From Silurus meridionalis (Eukaryota; Chordata; Actinopteri; Siluriformes; Siluridae), in NCBI RefSeq assembly GCF_014805685.1, contig NC_060906.1, positions 17,984,664-18,048,663 on the forward strand: a stretch of 64,000 bases of DNA, written 5' to 3'. The notes under the pieces are model-generated. The model ran no database searches. It was not told where the DNA came from and saw only the letters and a list, made by a program, of their open reading frames with translations. Of the stretch, positions 28,847 through 41,330 are shown piece by piece; within the stretch, counting starts at the first letter, position 1; the number at the start of each line of letters is the position of its first letter. The translations under genes were made by a program, and so were the position numbers.

Positions 28847-29280
28847 TAGACTTTCTCCAATCTCATACTGATAAAGTCATAAGAAAAGCTACATTCACAA
28901 ACCGCATCTATACAAAAAAAAAAGTTATGAGTTGTGTGGATGGTCAAGAATTTGCAGGCTCATTATAGCTCATATTGTTTTCCTTTTCTCAATATCAAAG
29001 CCCTGCAGCAAGATCCCTGAACACTGAACAAAAAAACAAGAAACCAAATTGGCAAATTGGCAGGATGTGTTTTCCTTTTCCCCATGATGCACCTTTTTTT
29101 GTGCCGGACTTGATAAGATGAAGCCTGGAATTGCCAGTAGTCATAGGTTTTTAGATTTCTGTCAAAGACGCAGTGCGTTGTTTCATCATTTAATGGACCC
29201 TATAACCTACAGCTAATAAACACTATGGAATTGCCCACACTTGTAAATCCAAAGAAGCAGCAGTGAGTGACACTGACTTA

Positions 29281-29416
29281 CAGGCGCAGCACCCCATCAC
29301 TCTCCTTCTTGGTCAAATAGCCCTTGATGCCTTCAGTGTGAATCTACAATTTTCATAGTCATGTAAATAAAGAAAACTCTTTGAATGAGAAGGTGTGTCC
29401 AAACTTTTGGTCTGTA

Positions 29417-29419
<3 letters not shown>
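29281..29419 (+). mobile_element. Tc1/mariner-type remnant, group F, rearranged
   Basis: GATGCCTTCAGTGTGAATC, TTTTCATAGTCATG, AATAAAGAAAACTCTTTGAA and GTGTGTCCAAACTTTTGGTC ending CTGTACTGTA form the 3-prime terminus of a well-known fish Tc1-like element as I remember it. Just before it, 29281-29328 reads GGCGCAGCACCCCATCACTC and CTTCTTGGTCAAATAGCCC, which I recall as the reverse complement of an internal transposase stretch. If so, an inverted internal piece is fused to the terminus. Confidence 0.65.

Positions 29420-29479
<60 letters not shown>
29420..29479. repeat. (AT)n microsatellite
   Basis: A perfect AT run of about 60 bp starting immediately at the TA end of the Tc1-type remnant. Confidence 0.98.
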
Positions 29480-29482
<3 letters not shown>

Positions 29483-30006
29483 AAAACAAGAAACTGCTTT
29501 GCCAAAGTATACCAGCTGATCAGGTCATTCTTAAAACTACCCCCTCTCAAATGATTACGATGTCATTGATTATTATATCAGAAATACATCGCTCATTGTA
29601 ATTGTGAGATGGATAATATATTGTCAATTAAAATACACACCACTGAACTCTGGATGAATGTGTCTATACTGCTAAAAAGATATATATATACAATGCAGGG
29701 TTAAAGTGTATGTGTAAAAATGACAGAAGCTGAGAGTTGCCCTAGTGTCGAAACACTGCATGCTGCATTAAAGGAACTGCAGTACCACTTGCCTCCTCTC
29801 TCTGTTAACTCCCTCAGCTAAAAATAACCCACACACTCCTCTTTAAAGAAGGCAGGAACCGCCATTAACCCAATCACCAAGTTCCTCGCAGAACTCTCTG
29901 TGTGTGCGAGTGTGTGTATGTGTGTGGCGGGATTCCTAACAATGCTCCTTCTCAACAGCAGTAGTAATTGTCGAGAGCTTAGGAGTGCTGCAGTAGAGAG
30001 TGAAAG

Positions 30007-30009
<3 letters not shown>

Positions 30010-30046
<37 letters not shown>
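30010..30046. repeat. (GA)n microsatellite
   Basis: A perfect AG run of about 37 bp, followed by CACGCACGAGAGAGTGAGTG. Confidence 0.98.
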
Positions 30047-30047
<1 letters not shown>

Positions 30048-30214
30048 ACGCACGAGAGAGTGAGTGTGTGGCAGAAACATTCTTTAAAGGAATATTAATG
30101 TCGTACTGTGCAGAAGCACTGCACACAACACAAAATGGTGAACAGGAGATGAAGAGAAAATTAGAAGATGAACAAACATGCTCTATAATCATCAAAAACT
30201 TTCTTTAATCACCT

Positions 30215-31930
30215 AGCATTATATTCAAACACTGTCTATAATGCCCAAACCAGCTACACAAAAATACCTACTCCAAACACTGTCTAATTTATACACACTC
30301 TGTATAATCTCCAAACACTGTGTCTAATTTTTGCATACTCTGTATAATCTCCAAACACTGTGTCTAATGTCTACATACTCTGTATAATCTCCAAACACTG
30401 TGTCTAATGTCTACATACTCTGTATAATCTCCAAACACTGTGTCTAATGTCTACACACTCCATATAATCTCCAAACACTGTGTCTAATATCTACACACGC
30501 TGGGTAATCTCCAAACACTGTGTCTAATCTCTACACACTCTGTATAATCTCTGAACACTGTATCTAATGTCTAAATACTTTTTAACCTCCAAACAATGTC
30601 TAATGTTTAAAAACTTTATAAGCTCCAAACACTATCTAATGTCTAAAAACATTCTAATCTTCAAACACTGTGTTTAATGTCTAAAAACTTTAGAAACTTT
30701 AAACACTGTATCTGATGTGTACACACGCCGTATAATATCCAAACACTGTATCTAATGTCCACACACTCCGTATAATCTCCAAACACTGTGTCTAATGTCC
30801 ACACACTCCGTATAATCTTCAAACACTGTCTAATGTCTACACACTCTGTATAATCTCCACACACTGTGTCTAATGCCTATACACTCCGTAACATCTCCAA
30901 ACACTGTGTCTAATATCTATATACTCCGTATAATCTCTAAACACAGTGTCTAATGCCTACACACTTTTTATAATCTTCAAACACTGTATCTAATATTTAC
31001 ACATGCTGGGTAATCTCCAAACACTGTGTCTAATCTCTACACACTCTGTATAATCTCTAAACACAGTGTCTAATGCCTACACACTTTTTATAATCTTCAA
31101 ACACTGTATCTAATATTTTCACACGCTGGGTAATCTCCAAACACTGTGTCTAAACTCTACACACGCTGGGTAATCTCCAAACACTGTGTCTAATCTCTAC
31201 ACACTCTGTATAATCTCCGAACACTGTATCCAATGTATAAATACTTTATAACCTCCAAACAATGTGTCTAATGTTTAAAAACTTTATAAGCTCCAAACAC
31301 TAGCTAATGTCTAAAAAAGTTCTAATCTCCAAACACTCTGTCTAATGTCTAAAAACTTTATAACCTTCAAACACTGTAACTAATGTCGACACACTCCGTA
31401 TAATCTTAAAACACTGTCTAATGTCAACACACTCTTTATACTCTTTAAACATTGTGTCTAATGTCTTATATCAACTGCAAACACTGTCTAAATAATGTTT
31501 AATGTCTAAACATTTTTTATAAGCTCTAAACACAGTCTAAACACTTGTCTAAATGTAAGTTTTTTCCAAATACATACTCTAATTTCTTAATACTGTATAA
31601 TCTTCCAACATAATCTCTTTATTTTTTTTCCAAACAATGTATTATATAAACATATAAACTCCAAACCCTGTCTAAACATTCCATAGAATCTCCACACAAT
31701 CTATAATGCCTTAGGACTCTACACAAATGCCAAACACTGTTCCCAATGTTTAAACATTCTTTGTAATCTCCAAAGTCTCTAATTATTAAACGCTTTCTAC
31801 CATCTCCAAATACTATCTTTTTCTGAGTCTATTTACTCTCCACGTTTGGCAGTGTTTAAAGATGTATTTCATTAGATGCATTGTTTGGAGATGTATAAAC
31901 ATCTATAATCTCCAAACACTGTCCACATTT
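30215..31930. repeat. 40-bp minisatellite with higher-order structure
   Basis: The unit is close to TGTATAATCTCCAAACACTG followed by TGTCTAATGTCTACACACTC. The best conserved part (30290-31240) repeats at exactly 40 bp for long runs; the ends are more degenerate, and shortened units of about 33-38 bp appear after 30570 and after 31240. I estimate about 40 units. A three-unit block repeats 120 bp away (30901 and 31021 onward). A longer block recurs with an offset near 667 bp (30500-30670 and 31167-31330). Open frames through it are periodic artefacts. Confidence 0.97.
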
Positions 31931-33290
31931 AGGACCGACTCTAGACTCGTCTGGAACAGGGGCTTATAATCACAGATTTGCATTCTCATAAAAATTCTTT
32001 TTAAATACTTGGACTGAGCAATTCCTTAAATCACATTTGTGCGGCAGGTTTGTAAAAGTTTCCTTTTGTACTGACAATCAAGTGGCACAGAAAGTGGCAT
32101 GTCATCATGCAGGAACACCTGCAAACAAGGAGCGGTTCTCATACAAGACTGCCATTTTTCGTGATTCTCTCAGCACAAGCACCTGCACCACAAAAATTAG
32201 CAAATGAGCAAAAGTGCACTGGTTATATGAATGTATATTTTTAAACATGATAGCCATAACATGTTTTTTTTTCCTAGCATTATGAAGGTAAAAACAAGTA
32301 ATGAAAAATAAAACAAAATCACAACTCAGCATGCAGTAGCTTTCACACCTCATTTAGAATGTTCTGGTGGTATGTTCAAGTGAACCCCTGATTATTGCTT
32401 ACATTGAGTTCTCTGGACTACTTCTAGGCTTAAAATAAGAGTCCAGAAAAACTTTTCAACAAGTTGAATAGATTACAGAATTGTAGTTCTGTCTCTTGCT
32501 TTAATGCTTGATTTGTTTTGAAAGTTGAAATTTCAAGCTAACTCACAGCTCACAGTAATTAAACAGAACAGAAATATTTAAAAATATTATCAAATCATAT
32601 AGCAAAAGACCTCTTTAGTCCTCTTACACAACTGCAATTTTCCAGCAATAGCAATTTTATTTAATGAATGACAAATTTTTACTTTTATAGTAACATTTAA
32701 TGTGTGGAACATCAGTAAGACTAGTTTGTACTCATTATCACTTATGCCATAGCAGCTTATAAATAACACAATAGGAAAAAGTCATACACACTGCTAAATA
32801 ACTAAAGGTCTTCTCTGAGAAAACTTTATATAAACCTGTGATTTGGTGTTGATTTAGTGCCATGCTGGTGAAGAGAATTGAATCACCACCTTCTGACCCT
32901 TCAGATGTATGTATTCAACGAAAGGTGTGGTCTCACAAACTAAATGCCCTACTGAGTATATTAATAAATGCCATGTACTGGCTGTTTAATTAACAAGTCA
33001 AAAGCACATCAAAATTTCAAATGATTATCTATTGTAAGCTGAAAAGGTATTTTGATAAATGTATGGTTTATCTGAAGGAGAATAAACATGGCATGTTGGC
33101 GTTGCTGCAGCTCACTCTGGGCAGCGTAGTTCAGACACACAGGTCTCGTCCAAGACGCATTCAGAGTGAGCACTTCGCTAAGTGCCTTCCTGCTGCTCCT
33201 CCATCTGCACAGTAACAAGGACAAGATGGAGGATCCTGACCTCAGACACGACCCAGACTCTCCAGACACGTGATCACACGTGCATGCATG
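31931..33290 (-). other. intron 1 stretch, nothing recognised
   Basis: AT-rich intron after the minisatellite. A somewhat GC-richer stretch at 33090-33280 contains no exon I can recognise; it was checked for gephyrin exon 1 on the minus strand. Confidence 0.6.

Positions 33291-33291
<1 letters not shown>

Positions 33292-33349
<58 letters not shown>
33292..33349. repeat. (AC)n microsatellite
   Basis: A perfect AC run of about 58 bp. Confidence 0.98.
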
Positions 33350-33350
<1 letters not shown>

Positions 33351-34112
33351 AACCACTTACACAAACCAGTTAAGCAAATGAGTGTCAGGTTTTAGGAGTG
33401 TGCTGGTCTGCTATAACACATCTGATTCGTACCGAGTGCGTTAACGAATACACTAAATTATAACACTATAATCTGTGGTTTTAAAAATCAGTGTGCATCA
33501 TTATCAACACAATCACTACACTAATTACAATCTAATGCATGTGTGTAAGATTATCAGGTACAACTGCTGATCAGCTGCAGGCCACCAACCAAAAATATCA
33601 GTGCTGCTGTGTTCATAAACTGATGGGTAAAATGGGTAAACTAAATGGGTAAAAAGATAACAATTAATAACCAATAAGTGGCTAGTAAATGCACACTGCA
33701 ACTCTTCTGTGATCAACCACTGAAATCTCGTAAGTCTTTGATGGTCAGTATCTATTGCAGTACAGTAAAAAAGCAGGGCTGATGAATTATAAAGAAAGAT
33801 GGGGTATGGGGTGTAATTGATGTAAAGACTGTCACGCACTGGCCAATATGACTTACTGAACTTAAATGATATAACACCTGCTGGAAAATTTGCCTATTAT
33901 GTAATTTCAAGTAAACCGAATGATATGAGTAAATTCTTAAGCGAGAAACCAAACCTCTACGGATCCTTGCTTCTGACTAAATTTTACTGAATTGATTCAA
34001 GCTGATGTAAAGAACTTGTTTAAAGGCTCAACAGTAATTGAGATTTCAACTTAAAACCTTTGGATTATTACCGCAAAGTCTTAACCAATAAGCCACTTAC
34101 ACTTTCAACAAA

Positions 34113-34306
34113 AATATGCAGGTAAAAGTATGTGAACACCTGATCATAATATCCATGTATGGGCCTTCCCCAAACTACAGTCACGAAGCTCAAAGCACAC
34201 ATTTTAAGAAAGTCTTTCTAGATAAACAGAGGCTATTACTGTGACTTAATCTGGATTTGATATTTAACAAGGTGTCCACAAACTTTTAGTCATATTGTGC
34301 ATGAAG
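34113..34306 (+). mobile_element. Tc1/mariner-type MITE, group C
   Basis: The left end reads AAAAGTATGTGAACACCTGATC and the right end AAGGTGTCCACAAACTTTTAG; taken inverted, these match each other in the GTGTCC/GGACAC core, as terminal inverted repeats of this family do. TTCCCCAAACTACAGTCAC follows the left end as in other copies. It is about 190 bp with no coding content. I give the 22-base left end only in part as the key element: AAGTATGTGAACACC. Confidence 0.65.
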
Positions 34307-34985
34307 AATAATTATAGTTTATGATGTTTTAAATATTGTTTTCTAGTTTGTGTGAAGCACTTTAGCAAACTCAAGGTACACTTGTGGTCGAAGTGGGAGA
34401 TTTACACAAAAATCCATTCGGTTTAAGTAAACATGAATTGCTTCTTTATTTTCTTGCTATGAGTAAATCTCAAATATACACTTTGGGTTTCAGCCACATA
34501 CTTTTTTTTGCATGAATTACTTTAGTACAGAACCTAAAGCATTAAAGTAATACAAATAATGAACTTTTTCAGTGTTATATTTTATTTTACAAATATTATT
34601 TACACAGATTTGCAATATTGGAACTTGATGTGAAATTCTTTCAGTGTAAAGCTCACATTTCTTACACACCTTAAAAGCACACAAAAAACCCCCATAAAAA
34701 ACCGTTTCATTGTTTATTCATGAATAAGAGGTGAAATTTTCAAATTAATGTTAATAATCAGTAAAACCATTACTGCACTGGATTGTATCATTATCTAATT
34801 TATTTTCATTTTACCTAATGAACAAATTTCTGAGAGGCCGATTAGGTTTACATTTCACTGCAAGTAGTTTTCTTTATATAACTATATTTGTGACATAAAA
34901 AAAATTTAATCTTGAAATCTTGATTTCAGAAGTCTAGTACTTTTCATGCAGTACAAGATGATCCCAATAAAATCATGGCTAGAGC
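34307..34985 (-). other. intron 1 stretch, nothing recognised
   Basis: AT-rich intron with no recognisable feature. Confidence 0.55.
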
Positions 34986-34989
34986 ATAT

Positions 34990-35250
34990 AATTCAATTTA
35001 ATACATTTTTATTTGTATAGTGCTTTTAACAATTGACGTCTCAAAGCAGCTTTACGCAGAAGAAGCGGTTATAAATTTGTATAAAATAAGTGTAGCGCCT
35101 ATAAGTTTGTTCCTTATAAGTTCATCCATAATGAGCGAGCCAATGGCGACAGTGGAAAGGAAAAAACTCCCTAAAATGGCGTGAGGAAGAAACCTTGAGA
35201 GGAACCAGATTCAAAAAGGGAATCATCCTCATCTGAGTGACACAGAATAA
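34990..35250 (+). repeat. dispersed fish repeat with AACCTTGAGAGGAACCAGA core
   Basis: The order TTTTTATTTGTATAGTGCTT, CTCAAAGCAGCTTTAC, AAAAAACTCCCTAAAATGG, GAGGAAGAAACCTTGAG, GGAACCAGATTCAAAAAGGG and CATCCTCATCTGAGTGACA is a phrase I remember from a very abundant fish repeat of uncertain class. A piece of the same repeat lies inverted at 53940-54035. Confidence 0.75.
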
Positions 35251-35610
35251 CAGGCTTTGGTTTATTGTTGGATTACGATATATGATTCTTTAATGACAGA
35301 CTTGCATTTACTTATAGTTATTACCTTGTATGACCAGTGCTGGACAAGAAGCAGAAATGTTTTTCAACCTTAGCTTAACAATCAGGTTTTAGACAGAAAT
35401 CATCATACAGTGGACAGCAAGATTTAGGTTTGTGAACCCCATTGTACACCCAAAAAACTTTGCAGCTAGATGTATCAAAGTATTGCTTACTTTCTTTTGG
35501 CGTTTGGTCTTCTATCTCCTGAGTGCTTTGGAAATGAAACATATCCAGTATCCAGTTTCTGTCTTTTTGTCAGAAAGAGGTGAAAGGAGGATGAGGATGG
35601 TGTGAGGAGA

Positions 35611-35625
35611 CACGCACACACGCAC

Positions 35626-35670
<45 letters not shown>
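35611..35670. repeat. (CA)n microsatellite with CACG variants
   Basis: CA repeat of about 60 bp; the first third is interrupted by CG dinucleotides (CACGCACACACG). Confidence 0.98.
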
Positions 35671-35673
<3 letters not shown>

Positions 35674-35842
35674 CTTTTCCTTTAATCTGAGACTTGGGTA
35701 AATTTCCAAATGAATAAAGGCTGCACGGTGCTGAGGGAAAATATAGTAACAGCAATAAAAGCAGATAAGCTGATCTAATATAAACCCGCCGTTTCTTAGC
35801 AACCCTGTTAATTCGGAGCGGAGAGGGAATGCAGCATCTATC

Positions 35843-35846
<4 letters not shown>

Positions 35847-35906
<60 letters not shown>
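35847..35906. repeat. (AC)n microsatellite
   Basis: A perfect AC run of about 60 bp. Confidence 0.98.
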
Positions 35907-35909
<3 letters not shown>

Positions 35910-36959
35910 ACAGAAGCAGCTCTATTACACATAGACTTACAGGGAAAACCCAGCACACACACTGGACCACAAAGACACCAATATTGTATGTTCCATCAAA
36001 TATGTACTGTACACACATGTAAACACACATATAGGGCTTGAATCCTGGGCTCTCTGTGTAGCTTTGTAGAGCCAGTTGTAAATCTCTCTTTACTACCGAG
36101 GTGAGATTGATAATGAACATGCTGTGGTAATAAAACATCAAAAATCTTTTTTTTTTTTTTTTATTTCTTTTTTTTATTCCAGTTTCATTTCTGAAACGAA
36201 GGGCCCTTATTTAATGGGGTAGATCGGCCACGCTTTGCTCCCTACTGCGGAGGAGCAGCACCCCAGAGTGTGCATGGCCCAGGCATTGCTAGAGCTTCAA
36301 AGATTTTTAGCTGTTGTATAATTTCACTGTCAGTAGTCCTATATAATTCATGTCACAGAAACTACAAAATATGAAAAGCGTAGCATTTTCCTAAAGGAAA
36401 AGAAAAACAACATGCAATGCAATTAATTTCTTAAGTGTGGCTTTTATTTATTGACCCACAGTAATGTCTTTGTCATTACAGTCAATTCTACAATCCTAAC
36501 CAGGCCATGAAAACACAATTTTATAACAAATCCCAAATGTCTTCATATTAACTATATAACTTGACTCAATACAGTATGGCAATGTCATTTTAAACTATAT
36601 AGTGAACTATGAGCTAATCAAAACACAGTTTTAGTGTCAGTGGCAGAAATTAATATATTTATTTTAATTAATGCCAGGTATCTACATATGTCTAATAAAC
36701 CTTTTGTACAGATACTGCATTAAAAAAAGGACACTTTGAAATGTCATATAAATGATGTTTATTGTTTCAGATCCACATTCTGAAGTGACTACAGTGCCAT
36801 ATTTCTAAAAGAGATTAACATGACTAGAAGTTCAGCACAGGATATTTTGGTCTTTAAATTTATTTCATTATACAAACAGGTGACATTACAGAGAAACTTG
36901 GTGGCTACAATACAGTGAAGGACATTTTGCACCATTCAAGATCGCTTGTCCTTTTAGAG
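35907..36959 (-). other. intron 1 stretch with a GC-rich island
   Basis: Mostly AT-rich with a T run at 36148-36175. A compact GC-rich segment at 36195-36295 (GGCCACGCTTTGCTCCC, GCGGAGGAGCAGCACCCC) stands out against its surroundings and is not explained by any gene or repeat I know. Confidence 0.5.
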
Positions 36960-37200
36960 TTACAAGCCACTGTCACTGCAAATCAATAAACAGTTCTTTT
37001 AATTGCTCACCTTCTTAATCGATTCTCTTCTAGGATGACCCTGCCCACATCCAGCGGGCACAAGAACTCACTGCGCGGTTTAATGAAGATTGAAGCAATG
37101 TCATTTACAAGCTAAGGCCTTTACTGTTCCAGATCTCAATCCAATTGAGCAACTATAGGAGAGTTTGTAGCAGCATTGCTCTGAACAAAAAAAAAGGAAA
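36960..37200 (+). mobile_element. Tc1/mariner-type remnant, group E
   Basis: CACTGCAAATCAATAAACAG, TTCTAGGATGACCCTGCCC, ACATCCAGCGGGCACAAG, CCAGATCTCAATCCAATTGAG correspond to the C-terminal Tc1 transposase region; the last phrase encodes the conserved PDLNPIE block with the aspartate and catalytic-acid context eroded. The last item is given in part: AGATCTCAATCCAATTGAG. Frame is lost. Confidence 0.6.
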
Positions 37201-37678
37201 AAAAAAGCCAATTTTTAGTAAGAATCTGTTTTACTCACGAAAATGGTGGAGGAATGCTGACAAATTATGCAGAGACATCAATTTTGCCACTGCACACCTG
37301 CAGAGTTAGAGCACTTATATGGTATGTTGAATTTTAAATAAATTATCCAGTGATTGAAAGAGGAAGGTGGCATCTAGTATATTCCCTTTTTTTAATCTAG
37401 TTGTGATGCATCAATGCAATTTAATTTAGGATTTTCTAATAATCTCTGTCATGATCTAACAAGCAGACACAGTAATCACAGACAAATCCCGAATCACATT
37501 AACAACAAACAGGCTGGGATTGAAACAAAAAACCCACCAGACACATAAAGGACAAGAAGTAGGACGATTAAAAAAAACAAAAAAACAGTTTGAATTGCAA
37601 ATAACGCACAACTTTGCAAGATGAAAGGACTAACAAGGGGATACAGGGTTACAGAGTGAATAGATTAGATTAGATTAG
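37201..37678 (-). other. intron 1 stretch, nothing recognised
   Basis: AT-rich intron without a recognised feature. Confidence 0.5.
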
Positions 37679-37679
37679 A

Positions 37680-37748
<69 letters not shown>

Positions 37749-37750
37749 CA
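37679..37750. repeat. (GATA)n microsatellite
   Basis: About 17 GATA units, preceded by ATTAG pentamers and ending in GACAGACA variants. Confidence 0.98.
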
Positions 37751-40039
37751 GACAAACAGACAGACTATAATGTCCTTGTCCCATTAAGAAGTATGTGTAG
37801 TTTGTGCATTTGCTAATTTTCTACTTAAAATTCAAGCGTTCTAGTTGCAAACCTGTTATAATGTAAGGACAATAACACACAATAACCAAAAATAAATGTC
37901 TGAGATAGGTCAACATTTTTTAATGGTTAAATAAATATTCTCTAAATTTAAATGATAATTATTTTAGAAAGTGTCATTTTGAAGAGATACAATGGCTACA
38001 AGGAATCACAATCATCGACTGACCCTGAAAATATTTTTATACGCTCAAAAATAAGAAGTAAGTGACGTTTACAGCTTTCAGTTTATTACTGGGCAAACAG
38101 CACTTCTAAATTATCATACATTCATCTTAAAAAGTCACTGTTTGTCTCAGTGACACAATTTCATAAAGTAGCAGGAAACAGAGTACCCAAATAATAATAC
38201 AAATATGTACTAATCAGGTTGGAACAATATGAATCACAGTTCTCCATTCAGTTTTGCCATCCTGCTATGTACATTTAAAAAGTATGACTATACTTGACTA
38301 TAAAATTCTCATCAAATATTTTTTTCTTATCATCAGGTTCTTTATGCATATACAGGCCATGACGAAAAGGATATCTGATGCGGTCTTAAAAAAACGATTT
38401 GTATAGATAATATTAGCATAAACCCTGTATTTTAATTTGGACATAAGAAAAATAGGTTGGGTTTCTTTAGAATGACAATTTATAGCAATAAATAATGGTC
38501 CTCAAAACACCCTTTCAGTCTCTGGACACATATGCAGACCTAGAATATCTGACACTCTCTGCCATTACTAATCCTCAGCCAATCAGAAGTAAAATAATAG
38601 CATATTTGGACATTACCTCCTTACCTACAGTAGCTTCCTCCATTTTGTCTACTGGATCTGCAGATCTGATATAGCCTTATTAATCATCTATTACCTATTG
38701 ATTGGACTGGTGAGTTAAACAAGAAAGCTGTGAAATATTTACAGCTATGATCACATCAATAAAAGCCTGTTTGGTTATCAGCTCAGTCACGTGTAGCCTT
38801 TTTCCCTCTATCTTTCAGTACAACACTCATCCATTCCACTCATTTACCTGGCCTATTTAGTATCTGCTGAAGTTCTGAGCGGCTCCACTCAGCGCCTGCT
38901 GTTGTATTGATGTTTTATTAACACCTCCATGAATACTGGAAGAACGCTAACTAATGAAGCCACTGCAACTATGTTCCACCCACCACTCGGATTAGACAGG
39001 AAGAGCTCTCCTTCCATCCCACTCCTTTCCTTTTTCCCTGTCTGTTTTATTTTCTCTTTAACATATCTCGTGCTATTTTTCTCACTAAAATGTCATATAT
39101 TTACATTACCCTCTAAAAGTATTCAAAGAGCCAATTCTAATGTTTTGGCTGTACACTGAAGACATTGGAGTACAAGTACAAGTGAGAATAGACAGATCAA
39201 AATTTAATCTTTCAGATGAACTTAACATGGCACTTTGATGGCAGACCACTCAATTTTAAATTGGGAGAAGGAAATCTAACTTGTTTGAGGGCCGTAGGCA
39301 GAAAATAAATGTTGCATTATTCTAAAATGTATTATATTAAAATTAATTAATTAATTGCTATGATTCCCCTCATTTATGATTTCATAATTAAAAAAAATAT
39401 ATATATATATTAATGTGATCTGCTAAACTAATATAGATTTATTTTCAAAGTTGTCTGGATCAATGACACCATAGAAACAATCTCATATATAGTAAAATAG
39501 AGTTGATTGCCTAATACAGCTATTCAAACTATAAGCAATACAGCCATATTCTGTTAATATCAGTGATCTCTAATGAGAGACACAAAGCTGGTCCTTATTT
39601 TTCAAAAGTTCAATTTTTTCACTTTGGTTGCAGCTGACATAAGTAGGGATATTATGTAGGCGAGAGTCAGTTAGTTTGCTTTTCAGTTTATACTCTATCA
39701 AACTAAAAGATTCATTGTTAATTTAGAAATGTGTTTCGATGGCATTTTCCCCCTTTTCTCCTTTTCTAATATGACATCCTAGTTTGGGCATCTCCGCTTA
39801 AAAAAAATCAAGCTAATAGGTTAGACCTAGGCAACGCGAAACACCTGTCAGACACATTTTCCAAAGTTTCTGATTTCTGGGTAAACAGTTGCCATGTTAT
39901 ATAACAAATTAAAATGTAAATATAAGAAAATGAAAACTCAATTATTAAATGTCAAAAATGTGATTTTTATTTATCTCTTTAATCATCTTTTGATGATTTT
40001 TCGTTGTTGTTGATGGAATTCAATATTTTTGGACTCAGT
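37751..40039 (-). other. intron 1 stretch, nothing recognised
   Basis: AT-rich intron. A short ATATAT patch lies at 39395-39411. The 76-codon plus-strand frame at 38929-39159 has no recognisable domain. Confidence 0.55.
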
Positions 40040-41040
40040 AACAGTATCTCACAAAAGTTCACATTTAAGCAAACATTTTAGTATATTTTCTCAAGGGACA
40101 GTTTACTGTCCTTTAAAAATAACTCAATATACAGCCAACAGACATCCTAAGTCAACATGTCAAAACTGTGTCCAATGTGTCACTATTTTGTGTGTGAACA
40201 CCATTGTTATCTACCACTGCCTTAATCCTCCTGATCATGGAATTCACCAGAGCTGCACAGGTTGTTGCTGGGATCCTCTTCTACTCGTCCATAGTGACAT
40301 CACAGAGTTGCTGGATGTTAGACACATGGCGCATCAACGCCTTCTGCTTGGGAATCCCTCACAGGTGCTCAATAGGGTTCAGGTCTGGAGACATACTTGG
40401 CCACTCCAGCACCTTCAACTTCACCTTCATCTTGCCGATGTGTTTGAGGTACATGTTACAGTATATGTTGGAATCCATGTCTCACACAATGAATCACAGC
40501 TTCTTCAGTACCAGCAGCAAGAGAAAATTTTCTTATTATCGTATACATTATCTTAGTTTCATTAGACCACAGGACATAGTTCCAGTAATTCATGCTCTTG
40601 GACAGGTTGTCTTTATAAAACTATTTGCGGGCTTTCTTGTGAGCCAGCTTTAAAAGAGGCTTTCTACCGGGACGACGGCCATGCAAACCGACTTGTTGCA
40701 GTGTGCAGCGTATGATCTGAGGACCGACAAGCGGACCTTCCACTTCTGCAACCTCTAAAGCAATGCTGGCAGCACTCATGCGTCTGTTTTTGAAGCAAAC
40801 TTCTGCACCTGACGTACAGCAACTTCTTTGATCGACACTTGCGAGGTCTGTTCAGAGTGAAACCCGTCTTGGAAAACCTCTGTATAACCCTGGCCGCTGT
40901 ACTGTAACTCAGTTTCAGGGCGTTATAGATATTCCTATAGCCTCGGCCATCTTTGTGGAGAGCAATAATTCAAATTTTCAAATGCTCAGAGGGGTTCTTT
41001 GCCATGAGGTGCCACGTTGAACATCCAGTGGTCAGTATGT
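40040..41040 (-). mobile_element. Tc1/mariner transposon, group A, internally deleted
   Basis: The minus strand from about 41014 encodes MAKNPSEHLKI, a stop, then IIALHKDGRGYRNIYNALKL and SYSTAARVIQRFSKTGF, the paired helix-turn-helix DNA-binding part of a Tc1-like transposase. Later pieces give NYVLWSNETKI (first catalytic Asp region) and EWPSMSPDLNPIEHL followed by a stop where Trp is usual. The middle of the catalytic domain is deleted. The far end at 40040 keeps CAGTATCTCACAAAAGTT, the terminal phrase I recall for this family. Intact relatives are about 1.6 kb. The upstream ATG of the family is mutated to GTG. It is inactive. Confidence 0.85.
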
Positions 41041-41159
41041 TAGAATTATGTAGAAACACTTAACATGTACAAAACACTGTATATTGCAAACTGACTGAGA
41101 AATCACTTATAATTAGATTCTAATAAATGCATGTTATATGACATAACATGCTGAATTTC

Positions 41160-41330
41160 GATTATACACTATATACACCCAAAAAGTCACATGCATATGT
41201 GTTTCTTTTCCCAAATTTTAATATAGGAAAAAATATAAGCACACAACTGTGCAGAAGATCTTTGTATGCTGTAACATTACAATTTCCCTTCACTGAAACT
41301 AAGGGCAGTGGCCCAAAACAAAAAAAGTGG
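41160..41330 (+). mobile_element. Tc1/mariner-type remnant, group C
   Basis: TACACTATATACACCC (family end TACACTATATGG), CATATGTGTTTCTTTTCCC, GCACACAACTGTGCAGAAG, TTTGTATGCTGTAACATTAC and CCTTCACTGAAACTAAGGG repeat the order seen at 55570-55720. The right half is missing. Confidence 0.7.

Noticed and set aside
30215..31930. CRISPR-like array
   Set aside because: Units are contiguous and degenerate with no unique spacers of constant length, and the window is vertebrate; it is a minisatellite.
33090..33280. Gephyrin exon 1 candidate
   Set aside because: The GC-richer segment does not encode the expected N-terminal residues on the minus strand.
40029..40653. 175- and 149-codon plus-strand open frames
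   Set aside because: They are antisense to the Tc1 transposase remnant on the minus strand.
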